Part shown: piece after piece, positions 25,132 to 32,466 of the stretch
How positions within the stretch are numbered: the first letter of the stretch is position 1
Layout of the letters: the number at the start of each line of letters is the position of its first letter
Origin: a virus
IMG/VR virus record: IMGVR_UViG_3300010396_000002
Span: 1-64,000 of that record
Direction: 5' to 3' (one strand)
DNA: 64,000 bases
Program-made: the position numbers and the translations under genes
The notes under the pieces: generated by a model
Databases searched by the model: none
Seen by the model: only the letters and a program-made list of their open reading frames with translations
Told to the model about the DNA's origin: nothing

Positions 25132-25455
25132 ATGCTCAGACTCGTTCATCCGCCTCCGGGCGGCAACGGCTCCCCTGCGCCCGCTCGGCGCAAGGGCCGT
25201 CCGTCGCCCGCTCTCTCCCTCACGCCCGACGAAGCGCGCGCGGTCCGTGCCGCAGCCCACAACATCGCCCGCTCTCACTTCGGCACCCTGCGCAAGCTCG
25301 CCGCCGCGCTGGGGGTCTTGCCGAACACGCTCACGCGCAAGGACAAGCGCCCCTCCCCGGGGCTTGCGGTCGCGCTTGCTCGCGTCTCGGGCCTCTCTGT
25401 CGACGTCGTGCTCGGGCGCTCCGGGCTCGCCTCCCTGCCCGGGGGTGCGTCATGA
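25132..25455 (+). CDS. HTH regulator, transposon passenger
   Basis: 107 residues from ATG at 25132 (GAGGG nine bases upstream); an in-frame ATG at 25054 would add 26 residues but has a weaker site. Residues 45-100 form a Cro/C1-like HTH (FGTLRKLAAALGVLPNTLTR, then LAVALARVSGLSVDVVLGR). The N-terminal part is Pro/Gly/Arg-rich. The palindromes of the left end lie just upstream, so it may regulate itself and transposition. Overlaps the next gene by ATGA. Confidence 0.72.
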   Translation: MLRLVHPPPGGNGSPAPARRKGRPSPALSLTPDEARAVRAAAHNIARSHFGTLRKLAAALGVLPNTLTRKDKRPSPGLAVALARVSGLSVDVVLGRSGLASLPGGAS

Positions 25456-25676
25456 GCGAGCGTGTTCCTGCGAGCGCCTTCTGCGAGCTGACGATCGTTG
25501 ACCTTGAAGGACGCGTCCGGGTCTGCGGCGGGCTTGCGGTCACGACCCGCACCGTCAACGGGCGACGGTGCTTCGTCTGCGCTGCGTGCGCTCCCTGCCG
25601 TGACAAGGGCGAGATCCGCAAGGCCGTGCCGATCAAGCTCCCGCCCCCGAAGGGGCCGCCTCGGAGGCGCCGATGA
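25452..25676 (+). CDS. Small Cys-containing protein, transposon passenger
   Basis: 74 residues. Cysteines at 11 and 25 and in CFVCAACAPC (40-49), followed by a basic Pro-rich tail (KLPPPKGPPRRRR). Could bind a metal through the CxxCxxCxxC-like row. In an operon with the HTH gene. Confidence 0.65.
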   Translation: MSERVPASAFCELTIVDLEGRVRVCGGLAVTTRTVNGRRCFVCAACAPCRDKGEIRKAVPIKLPPPKGPPRRRR

Positions 25677-25864
25677 ACGCCGCACGAGACGACGGGCACT
25701 GTCACGGGCCCGAGTGCTTCCGCAACGACGGCGAGCCCGTCGACGTGTGCGCGTGCGACTGCGATCGGTGCGTCGCCGCGCGCGAAGCCTTGCTCCGTGA
25801 GCAGGGCGAAGCCGACGAGCACGGCGACCCTTGCGGCTGCGGCTGCGGCGGGCCCTGCCTGTAG
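25673..25864 (+). CDS. Very cysteine-rich small protein, transposon passenger
   Basis: 63 residues with two Cys-rich ends: CHGPEC and CACDCDRC in the first half, CGCGCGGPC at the C-terminus, separated by a charged helix. Eleven cysteines in 63 residues suggest a metallothionein-like or zinc-binding role. Last gene of the three-gene plus operon; nine bases separate it from the convergent transposase. Confidence 0.65.
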   Translation: MNAARDDGHCHGPECFRNDGEPVDVCACDCDRCVAAREALLREQGEADEHGDPCGCGCGGPCL

Positions 25865-25873
25865 CTCCCCGCC

Positions 25874-27016
25874 TCACTCATCCTCCCCGAACAGCGACAA
25901 CTGCGACCCGAGCGGCGGCAACGGCTTCGCCGCCCGGGGGCGCCACGCCAGCAAGTCCAGTTGCCCGCTCGCGTCTGCCTGCGGAGGCATCGGCGCGGCC
26001 GGTGCAGGCTCGACGGGCGGAGGGCTCGGCGGAGCGGGTGCAGGGCCCCCAGGCGTCGAGGGCACGACGCGAAGGAAGCCCCGGCCCGACGGGAGCGGGC
26101 GAGCCGTCGTGACGGGCTCCCGGTAGGCGAGCGGCTTCGCCCGAGGCTTCTCCCCGGCAGGCTCGTCCAGCGCAAGCACCATCAGCTCTTCCACGCTCCA
26201 CACGTGATCCGTGATGCCAGCGGCCATCGCGGATGTCTCGCGCATCTCGCGCGGCGTGCGAGGGATCCAGCACAGGTTCCGGTACACGTACTGCAAGTCG
26301 ACCGCTGCGGCGTGCCGGTCAACGCGCTTCGAGAAGCACAGCGTGCGGCGCACAAGGCGACTGTTCCAACAGCGATTCGTCCCGTTGCCGCGCTCGATCG
26401 CGAACGTCGTCGCAGCGTCGAGATCGGGAGCACCGAAGATCACGCGCTTCTCAATGAAGCTGACGCCGCTCCCGGGGGAGAACTTCTCAGCAACGCCCGT
26501 GCGGCCTCCGCCTCGCGCGGATAGGCGTTTGACTTGCTGCGCGTAATCGACACCGTATCCGAAGTGCTTCGCGATCGGTTTGACGTATAGCTCGCATCCG
26601 TCGGTTGTGATCTGCGGCATCGTCGACAGACGCGAGCGCGCATCGGCGACAACGATATCAGCGCTCTCAGCATCACGCTTCCCGACGTGCCATGCCACAG
26701 TCAGACGCGACGTCCGGCAGAGTGCCGCCCACGACCACTGCTCACCTGACGTCGACTCGTCATGACGGGACGGGTCAAGGTTCGGTTGACGAACGCCACA
26801 CCATGAGTGCTGTTCGTCTAGGTCAAGGTACGAACATGCGATGTCACGCACGAGCCTGTCATGTAGGCGAGCACAGCCGACTCCGACCGCGAAGCCGAGG
26901 CGACCGATCGTGTCCTGATGACATCCGGTCAACCGAGACGTTGCCCGGTTGCCGTTGCCGTTGACGAGCGCTGTCAAAACCTCGACGCGCTTCTCGTGCG
27001 CGAGCACGTTCGCCAC
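25874..27016 (-). CDS. IS1-like DDE transposase with clamp-motif tail
   Basis: About 380 residues from GTG at 27016; the frame is open to ATG 27148, but family resemblance starts at VANVLAHEKRVEVLTALVNG. An N-terminal HTH (about 1-45) is followed by the catalytic core: D67 in LDEQHSW, D139 in TTDG and E208 in IERGN, then the LxxxVxRxxxxFSKRVDRHA helix typical of IS1-like enzymes. The final about 85 residues are Pro-rich and contain GQLDLL and, four residues from the end, QLSLF, both like beta-clamp binding motifs. It catalyses transposition of the 24993-28230 element. Confidence 0.8.
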   Translation of the reverse strand: MANVLAHEKRVEVLTALVNGNGNRATSRLTGCHQDTIGRLGFAVGVGCARLHDRLVRDIACSYLDLDEQHSWCGVRQPNLDPSRHDESTSGEQWSWAALCRTSRLTVAWHVGKRDAESADIVVADARSRLSTMPQITTDGCELYVKPIAKHFGYGVDYAQQVKRLSARGGGRTGVAEKFSPGSGVSFIEKRVIFGAPDLDAATTFAIERGNGTNRCWNSRLVRRTLCFSKRVDRHAAAVDLQYVYRNLCWIPRTPREMRETSAMAAGITDHVWSVEELMVLALDEPAGEKPRAKPLAYREPVTTARPLPSGRGFLRVVPSTPGGPAPAPPSPPPVEPAPAAPMPPQADASGQLDLLAWRPRAAKPLPPLGSQLSLFGEDE

Positions 27017-27535
27017 AGGGGAGCCCTTGCCTTGCCAAGGCCGTAGGGGCATCCTCCGGATGCGGACGTCGGGCGCCCCTAGCGCTCGGCACTCTGTGAC
27101 CCCGGCGGCGCTTGCAACACCGTCGGGGTCTTCTGCTTCGGGGGACATCCCCGAAAGCAGGGCTAGGATCGCACGGTAGAGCGCGGGAAGCAGGGGAAAG
27201 AGGCGAGCGGGCGGACATTACGGGTCCGCTCGGGGCGAGACGGAAGGGGCGGGGAGGAGGACTCCCGCGGACGGGCGCGGGGGCAACGCATCCGCCCGCG
27301 GGCACGGTCCTAGCAAGATAGAACGGCCCCCGTCTTGCTTTTCAGCACCGAATGCACCGTTCTGAGCCCTCCGCGAAGTCCGCTACGCACACCCCCGCCC
27401 CCCTCGCTGCGCCCGATGTTGCGGCGCAGCAAGAAAGCGCCCCGAGGCGGAGGCGATTCGGTCAGGTCATCTGGGAGCCGGTGAAACCGTGGAGATTGAG
27501 TGCGCTCGTATTGCCGGGCGGCACGCGCCTCGTCT
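27017..27535. other. Intergenic part of the transposon
   Basis: About 500 bases upstream of the transposase. An open frame at 27352-27576 (plus, 74 codons, Pro/Arg-rich) is possible but unconvincing. A hairpin AGCAAGA...TCTTGCT followed by TTTT lies near 27312-27343 and may be a weak terminator. No other gene seen. Confidence 0.5.
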
Positions 27536-27823
27536 TCACTTCATCCACGGGAGATGAGCCGCATCAAAAAGCATGACGTGCGAGCAGAAGTTACAGCGGA
27601 ACACGAGCATCGGAAACGTCTCACTCGCGCTCGCAGTGTTGCTCGCAGGATCGAAAGTCGGCGGTGCGATCATGCCGATGTATTGAATCTGCGATTCAGC
27701 GGCCCTGTTCTCGACGCACGCATTGCAGTTGTGGAACAACTCGTTCCCCTGCCCCCATGCCTCGTACTCCGCCTTCTGTTTGTCGGAGAGATTCTTCGGG
27801 TCGGTCATTGCGAATATCCCCAC
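27536..27823 (-). CDS. Small zinc-ribbon-like protein, transposon passenger
   Basis: 95 residues. CNAC near 34-37 and CNFC near 78-81 could make a four-Cys zinc ribbon. The first ATG gives MGIFAMTDPKNLSDKQKAEYEAW; the internal ATG at codon 6 is an equal candidate. Composition is less GC-rich than neighbouring phage genes. Not recognised. Confidence 0.65.
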   Translation of the reverse strand: MGIFAMTDPKNLSDKQKAEYEAWGQGNELFHNCNACVENRAAESQIQYIGMIAPPTFDPASNTASASETFPMLVFRCNFCSHVMLFDAAHLPWMK

Positions 27824-28186
27824 CCGACCGCTTGACGGATCGATACACTTCGGGCACCATGCCCTCCGTACGGCTCATCGCTGTTCCCGGTCCGTCTGCT
27901 GGGTCGGTCTCGTCGGTCCTGTTCGAGCAGGACCGACGGCTTTTATACGCCCGGAACGGGGGATCAGCAAGCACGGCGCGTGCCTGCCCTTTCGCGCAGC
28001 GTTGCGCGCGCGGGAAGCATGACGCGGCGGCGCCCGTCAACCCCCGCCGTGCCCTGCCCGGACACGGTACGGCCGAGGCGACACGGACCGCGGCGAGCTA
28101 CCCCGCGCCCTCCCCGACCGTGCTCCCTGCCTCGCCGCCCCGCGTCATGCCCGACGGACCGGAGGCGATCCCCCGGGGGTAGGGCG
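27824..28186. other. Intergenic right part of the transposon
   Basis: About 360 bases. A frame from ATG 27859 (plus, about 107 codons) is open but becomes Arg/Ala/Pro-rich and shadow-like after 35 codons, and it contains the terminator hairpin at 27911, so I do not call it. Otherwise no gene seen. Confidence 0.5.
27911..27945 (+). terminator. Rho-independent terminator-like hairpin
   Basis: An 11-bp perfect stem, CGTCGGTCCTG and CAGGACCGACG, with loop TTCGAG is followed by GCTTTTA. Strong by shape on the plus strand; it could stop transcription leaving or entering the element. Confidence 0.65.
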
Positions 28187-28230
28187 CCTGCCCTAATTTG
28201 AGGCGCGCTTGCCCTAATTAGGGCACTACC
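28187..28230. repeat. Right terminal inverted repeat of the element
   Basis: Ends TGCCCTAATTAGGGCACTACC; the complement begins GGTAGTGCCCTAATT as at the left end and also contains the 16-bp palindrome TGCCCTAATTAGGGCA. Confidence 0.8.
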
Positions 28231-28238
28231 GGATCAGG
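28231..28238. repeat. Right 8-bp target-site duplication
   Basis: GGATCAGG, identical to 24985-24992. It overlaps the stop codon of the gene at 28234-28713, so the insertion left that reading frame complete. Confidence 0.85.
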
Positions 28239-28713
28239 GAGGGGGAAGCATCACGTCGGCGGCGGTGACCGTCACCACGTAGTCGAGCACGTAGGGGACC
28301 TGGCTCTCGATGTAGTCGGCGCCATCCGCGTACTCCTCGACGAGGCCGTAGAACGGCGGGAGCATTCGGCCGGGCCTGTCCCCGGTCTTCGCATACGGCG
28401 AACGGAGCACCAGTTCTACCTTCGGCCAGTGGAGCAGGTGGACGCATGCTTCACTGCCGAGGGCGCGCGCGATCTCCGCCATGATCCCGGCGAGCAACGA
28501 CCCCAGTTCGGAGCCGTCGGGCGTGACCCCGCGGAAGCACTTCCACTGGTACGCCTTCTCGGGCTTCACCGGGAACAGCACGCGCCCCGTCCCGTCGACA
28601 GCCGGGAACACGTTCGACGTCCGCGGGTCCGCCTTCGGGTCGAGCACCGGCGGGCGCCCGAGCACTCGCCGCCACGCATCGTCCACGACCTTCTGGGCTT
28701 GTTCCTGGTTCAT
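28234..28713 (-). CDS. Hypothetical phage protein beside the transposon
   Basis: 159 residues with a GTGGTACTGT -10-like element about 60 bases upstream. A helical N-terminus, a central alpha/beta region, and a beta-rich end finishing LPPP. Its stop codon lies inside the transposon target duplication, so the protein is probably unaffected. Before insertion it would have been followed closely by the gene at 24952. Confidence 0.7.
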   Translation of the reverse strand: MNQEQAQKVVDDAWRRVLGRPPVLDPKADPRTSNVFPAVDGTGRVLFPVKPEKAYQWKCFRGVTPDGSELGSLLAGIMAEIARALGSEACVHLLHWPKVELVLRSPYAKTGDRPGRMLPPFYGLVEEYADGADYIESQVPYVLDYVVTVTAADVMLPPP

Positions 28714-28778
28714 CTGTCCTCGCTTTCGTGCTCCCGGGTGGTGTTCGTCCCGGGCGCTTGCGAGGACAGTACCACGGG

Positions 28779-29135
28779 TCAGGCAGGGAGCGGCTCGACG
28801 TCACCCCCGCCGCCATCGACGCCCAGCGGGATGATCCGCTCGCCGAGTTCGTGCGGGCTCCTGGTGCCAGGCTCCGGGACGGAGGACCCGTCGAACACCA
28901 TGCCGGTCCGCAGGCCGCCCTCACGCCGGAGGGCAGCGATGTCCTCCGCGTGCTTCTCGGGGTCGTCGCCCAGAATGGCGCCGGTCTCCGGGTCCCTGTG
29001 CAGGAAGAAGATCGGGCGGCCGTCGAGTCCGACGAAGGCGATCCAGCTCTTGTCGGCCGGTTCGATGTACCCGGCCCAGCCGGTGGCCTTCGGGTGCTTG
29101 TAGCGCGTGACGTGGATCGACTGCATTTCAGGCAT
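28779..29135 (-). CDS. Hypothetical protein
   Basis: 118 residues from ATG at 29135 with AAGGAG upstream. The N-terminal 50 residues look like a small beta-barrel (SIHVTRYKH, WAGYIEPADKSWIAFVG), followed by a charged helix (DDPEKHAEDIAALRREGG). Divergent from the operon at 29270. Confidence 0.7.
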   Translation of the reverse strand: MPEMQSIHVTRYKHPKATGWAGYIEPADKSWIAFVGLDGRPIFFLHRDPETGAILGDDPEKHAEDIAALRREGGLRTGMVFDGSSVPEPGTRSPHELGERIIPLGVDGGGGDVEPLPA

Positions 29136-29190
29136 GAGGGGGCTCCTTTCGAGGTGGAGCGCTCCGCTCATCCCGCGACGCGCGAGAGCC

Positions 29191-29239
29191 AGCCTACCAT
29201 CAGCCGGGACGTTGGTGCTAGCCTCCGGGTCTGGACGAC
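29191..29239. promoter_or_regulatory. Back-to-back divergent promoters
   Basis: A minus-strand -10 (TAGGCT, bases 29196-29191) for the gene at 29135 lies beside a plus-strand -10 (TAGCCT, 29219-29224) with GGACGAC at 29233-29239 for the gene at 29270. Their -35 regions must overlap, so the two genes are likely controlled together or exclude each other. Confidence 0.5.
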
Positions 29240-29269
29240 ACCGGCGCGACGGCGCCGAGAGGAGGACCC

Positions 29270-29905
29270 ATGTCCGACGAGAAGAAAGAGGTACCGCTGC
29301 GCGCGGCGGAACTGCACCTGCTTGCCAAGAACGCCCATGCCTTCGCACGAACCGGCGACCCAGAGAGGAACGTCGAAGCGCGCGCCTGGTGGATGCGGCT
29401 CATCGGCGAGGCCTGGAGGCTCCGGGCCAAGGTCCGGTACCAGGCGCAGCGCATCCGGGATCTGGAAGGCGGCACCACGACCGACGCCATCATCAAGAAG
29501 CACGAGCGAGCGCTGAGCGCGATCGATCGCGAGAAGCTCGCCAAGTACCCCGGCTGGCTCGACGAAGCGCTGCGCGTCGGCAAGGAAGCGGCGGCGAAGT
29601 GCGAGGCGCTCGAAGCCGACCTGAAGGAAGCGCGCGAGGCGATGGCGGTCGTCCGCGAGGTCTCCGACTGCCCCATCGGCACCGACATGCGGGCGCACAT
29701 CGTGACCATGGTCAGAGAGATTGACCGGGCGCGGGCAGGCCAACCGATCGCAGAGCCGCTCCTCGCCGAGCTGCACGAGATGGCGCAGACCTGGGACCAG
29801 CGCGGGACGCCATCCGAGTCGTGCGTTCACGAGCTCTACGACTGGGTGAGCCGGATGCGGACGCAGACCACTGCCACGCGCGATGCTGCCGCGGAGAAGG
29901 AGTAG
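29270..29905 (+). CDS. Helical, coiled-coil hypothetical protein
   Basis: 211 residues; AGGAGGACCC before ATG. Nearly all helix: about 15-60 amphipathic, 75-135 a charged coiled coil (REKLAKYPGW ... KCEALEADLKEAREAM). First gene of a plus operon. Not recognised. Confidence 0.72.
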   Translation: MSDEKKEVPLRAAELHLLAKNAHAFARTGDPERNVEARAWWMRLIGEAWRLRAKVRYQAQRIRDLEGGTTTDAIIKKHERALSAIDREKLAKYPGWLDEALRVGKEAAAKCEALEADLKEAREAMAVVREVSDCPIGTDMRAHIVTMVREIDRARAGQPIAEPLLAELHEMAQTWDQRGTPSESCVHELYDWVSRMRTQTTATRDAAAEKE

Positions 29906-29908
29906 GCC

Positions 29909-30268
29909 ATGCCCAACGACCCGACCGACCACCGCGAGCCATTCGCTGGGCACTTCTTCGGCATCTTCAACGTCGAAGGAGCCGACCCGGAGCCCCTGGC
30001 GCTGTTCAACACCAAGGCCCTAGCCGACGGCTTCCTCGAAGCCTGCCGCAAGCTCCCCGAGGACCACGACGATCACCTCGACGAGCACCACCATGTCTTC
30101 CCGGCGGATCTCGTGGGCGTCTGGTGGAACAGCTACGACCCGTACCCGCGCGCCGAGCCGCTCTCGGCCGAGGAGACGATCCGAGCGTACGAAGGCAACG
30201 TGGTCGACTCATGGGGCGATGGTGGCGGAGCCCTGGGGGAGTGCATGCCAGGAGGGACAACGCCGTGA
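29909..30268 (+). CDS. Small acidic hypothetical protein
   Basis: 119 residues, with a His/Asp-rich patch (EDHDDHLDEHHHVF, about 51-64) that might bind metal, and Trp-rich beta strands after it. GTGA-linked to the ATP-grasp gene. Confidence 0.7.
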   Translation: MPNDPTDHREPFAGHFFGIFNVEGADPEPLALFNTKALADGFLEACRKLPEDHDDHLDEHHHVFPADLVGVWWNSYDPYPRAEPLSAEETIRAYEGNVVDSWGDGGGALGECMPGGTTP

Positions 30269-30789
30269 ACGTCGCCTGCCTGTCCTACTGGTTCCCCAAG
30301 CTCGCCGCGACCGGCGTCCCGGTGCCGGAGACCCGGATCGTCACCACGGACCTTCCCCTGTGCATGCTGCTCGACGGGCCCGAGCAGAAAGACGTCAGGC
30401 TCGAGGACTGGCAAGCGTTCGTCGCGGAGGTCCGCAGCGCCGCGAAGGAGATCGGCGGCTTCCCCTGCTTCCTGCGGACCGGGCACGGCAGCGGCAAGCA
30501 CGACTGGCGGACGACCTGCTACGTGCGTGACCCCAACGCGCTCGGGCAGCACATCTTCAACCTGGTCGAATGGAGTGAGATGGTCGACGTGTTCGGCCTG
30601 CCCACCAAGGTCTGGGCGGTCCGCAAGCTGCTCCCGCTCCTGTCCTCGTTCACGGCCTTCGACGGCTTCCCGGTCAACGTCGAGCGCCGCTACTTCATCG
30701 AGGGAGCAAGGTCCGGTGCTGGCACCCCTACTGGCCGCCCGAATCCATCGACGGGCACACCGAAGACCCGGACTGGCGCCGAAAGCTGA
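30265..30789 (+). CDS. ATP-grasp-like protein, N-terminal part before a frameshift
   Basis: Starts GTG at 30265. About 145 residues look like the phage ATP-grasp-type family: CFLRTGHGSGKHDWRTTCYV, an acidic block, VWAVRKLLPL and FPVNVERRYFIEG. The frame then turns Gly/Pro/Arg/Thr-rich and stops at 30789, while the true C-terminus continues in another frame from 30702. ATP-grasp enzymes ligate a carboxylate to an amine or thiol using ATP. As written this product lacks the C-terminal metal-binding strands. Confidence 0.65.
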   Translation: MNVACLSYWFPKLAATGVPVPETRIVTTDLPLCMLLDGPEQKDVRLEDWQAFVAEVRSAAKEIGGFPCFLRTGHGSGKHDWRTTCYVRDPNALGQHIFNLVEWSEMVDVFGLPTKVWAVRKLLPLLSSFTAFDGFPVNVERRYFIEGARSGAGTPTGRPNPSTGTPKTRTGAES

Positions 30790-30983
30790 CCGGGCTCAAC
30801 GCGTCCTGCCCCGAAGAGGTCGAGCACCTCACCGCGCTTTCCGAGCGCGTCTCCGCCGCCATGAAGGGGGCCTGGTCGCTGGACTGGGCGTTCGCCACGG
30901 ACGGCACCTGGTACGCGATCGACATGGCGCCGGCGGCTTCGTCCTTCCACTGGCCGGGCTGCCCTGCCGCGGACAAGCCGTGA
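30702..30983 (+). pseudogene. ATP-grasp-like protein, C-terminal part in shifted frame
   Basis: From 30702 the -1 frame reads GSKVRCWHPYWPPESIDG, then a helical section, then WSLDWAFATDGTWYAIDMAP and ends at 30983. This matches what should follow RRYFIEG in the family. The whole gene 30265-30983 is 719 bases, one short of 240 codons, so one base appears lost near 30702. The next gene starts GTG at 30980, overlapping this stop, which confirms that 30983 was the natural end. Confidence 0.65.
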
Positions 30984-31399
30984 CCAGCCCCATCGAAGCC
31001 CTGATCGACCGGACCAACTTCACGTGCGCGCTCTGCCGCAAGCAGGCCGGCACGTGCGACTGCTGGATCTCGTGCCGCTGCGGCCGGCACCGGGAGCGCG
31101 GGGAGCCGTGCAACAACTGCGGGGCCAAGCCGAAGAAAGGCGAGGGGCGCGCACGCCCCGAGTCGGAGGTGCTCGGCGAGGAGCTTGCCCAGGAGGACTG
31201 GACCGTCAGGGTCGAGCGCCTCGCCGAGGAGGTAGAGGTACTCACCAGCTCCCATGACGCGCCCCTGATGCGCGCGCTGGCCACCGCGGTGAAGCGCCTC
31301 AAGGAGCAGGACGTCGACGCGGCCGACTGGTTCCTGGACGAGGCCGCCATGCAGATCCTCGAGATCCGGGCCAAGCTCCGCCCGCTCAAGCCGGAGTAG
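30980..31399 (+). CDS. Cysteine-rich N-terminal, helical C-terminal hypothetical protein
   Basis: 139 residues from GTG at 30980. Nine cysteines in the first 45 residues (CALCRKQAGTCDCW, CRCGRHRERGEPCNNCG) suggest two zinc sites; the remainder is helical and charged. Last gene before a new promoter at 31422. Confidence 0.7.
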   Translation: MTSPIEALIDRTNFTCALCRKQAGTCDCWISCRCGRHRERGEPCNNCGAKPKKGEGRARPESEVLGEELAQEDWTVRVERLAEEVEVLTSSHDAPLMRALATAVKRLKEQDVDAADWFLDEAAMQILEIRAKLRPLKPE

Positions 31400-31421
31400 C
31401 CACGCCCGCCCGGCCCAGTGG

Positions 31422-31427
31422 TACCCT
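31422..31427 (+). promoter_or_regulatory. Putative -10 element (GTGGTACCCT)
   Basis: TACCCT preceded by GTGG, identical to the -10 of the gene at 54674. It lies 31 bases before the start at 31459, with AAGGAGGA between. Confidence 0.45.
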
Positions 31428-31458
31428 CTCGGCGCCCTCAACCAGAAGGAGGACCTTC

Positions 31459-31764
31459 GTGCCCACCGAACCACCGCCCGTCAAACAGCCGTTCGTGGAT
31501 GCCGTCAGCGCCGACGGCTACAACTTCGACCACAACTGTCTGGTCGATGCCGCCAACAACCTCGTCTTCCCGCTCGTGAACAGCGACACGCATGCGTGGA
31601 GCCTCGGGACCAACGGCTACAAGCTCAGCGACGTGACCTACCTGACGCTCAAGGGAGCCATCGCCCAGACCGATGGCTCCTACATCGACACGAACAACAA
31701 GCGCTGGTGGCTCGAGCCGAACAGCCCGAGCTCGGGCTGGTGCCAGAACGTCGCCTGGTCCTGA
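31459..31764 (+). CDS. Small beta-rich hypothetical protein
   Basis: 101 residues from GTG at 31459 with AAGGAGGA upstream. Rich in Asn, Thr, Ser, Tyr and Trp, with alternating hydrophobic residues typical of a beta-sandwich or virion-surface protein. Function unknown. Confidence 0.7.
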   Translation: MPTEPPPVKQPFVDAVSADGYNFDHNCLVDAANNLVFPLVNSDTHAWSLGTNGYKLSDVTYLTLKGAIAQTDGSYIDTNNKRWWLEPNSPSSGWCQNVAWS

Positions 31765-31767
31765 CCC

Positions 31768-32466
31768 ATGGAACGGGCGAGGGTCGTCTGCTACGTCGCC
31801 CAGGTGCTCGCCAGCGCGAGCGCCGGCGCCCTCGCCCGGTCCATCCCTCGCCATCGCCCCATCACTGGCCTGCTCCTCGGCGGCCTTCTCTGCGACCTCG
31901 GCCTCCTGAGCGGGGCGCTGCCCTTCCGGCTCGAGGTCGCGCTCGGCACCGTCTACCCGTGGGCCGTGCTCGGCGTCGACCTCGTCGTGCTCGACCCGTT
32001 CAACTTGAACAAGGGGCGCCAGAAGTTGAACAGGACCACGGTCCACCGCGGCGATCTTCGCTCTTCCTGTTCGTTCAACTTGAACGTCCGCCCCACTCGG
32101 CTGAACACCGCTCTCTGCGCCGCCTACCTTGGCTACCTCGCCGGCCTCCTCGGGCTCGGCCTCCGAGGCGCTGCCCTCTCATGGGCCTACGCCGTCGCCC
32201 AGGCCGGGCTCGCGATAGCTCTCATCGTCATCGTTGCCCGCTGGAGGTCGACTCGGTCGAGAGGCCGACGGCCGACGGTCACGGAGGCGTGCGCGGTCAT
32301 CTGCGCAGCCGCCGAGATCGCCAACGCGGCGGGGCCGTACCTTCACCTGCCGCAGACATGGGCCCTCGGGAGGGTGACCTACGTCTGCTGCTTCCTCGCG
32401 CTGACGGCAGTGCAGGGGGCCGGGACATGGACCACCTTGTTCGAGCAGGATCTGCGTGGCTGCTGA
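31768..32466 (+). CDS. Multi-pass membrane protein with a hydrophilic insert
   Basis: 232 residues. Hydrophobic helices at about 8-24, 33-50, 55-76, 112-132, 135-157, 172-190 and 198-215. Between the third and fourth lies a hydrophilic stretch (78-108) containing FNLN twice, 25 codons apart; at the DNA level these are two copies of GTTCAACTTGAAC. The insert interrupts otherwise membrane-like sequence. No known family; a holin-like or superinfection exclusion role is only a guess. Confidence 0.65.
   Translation: MERARVVCYVAQVLASASAGALARSIPRHRPITGLLLGGLLCDLGLLSGALPFRLEVALGTVYPWAVLGVDLVVLDPFNLNKGRQKLNRTTVHRGDLRSSCSFNLNVRPTRLNTALCAAYLGYLAGLLGLGLRGAALSWAYAVAQAGLAIALIVIVARWRSTRSRGRRPTVTEACAVICAAAEIANAAGPYLHLPQTWALGRVTYVCCFLALTAVQGAGTWTTLFEQDLRGC

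Larger units (their letters stand above)
24993..28230. mobile_element. IS1-like transposable element with passenger genes (3238 bp)
   Basis: Bounded by inverted terminal repeats starting GGTAGTGCCCTAATT at both ends and flanked by the 8-bp direct repeat GGATCAGG. It contains an IS1-type DDE transposase (minus), an HTH gene and two Cys-rich genes (plus), and at least one further gene (27536-27823). Simple IS1 members are about 0.7-1.3 kb, so this one carries cargo. It inserted just beyond the stop codon of a phage gene (28234). Intact ends and matching duplication suggest a fairly recent arrival. The boundaries are read directly from sequence; the family name rests on transposase resemblance. 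Confidence 0.82.

Noticed and set aside
27352-27576. 74-codon plus gene in the transposon
   Set aside because: No ribosome site; low-complexity Pro/Ala/Arg start. Left as intergenic.
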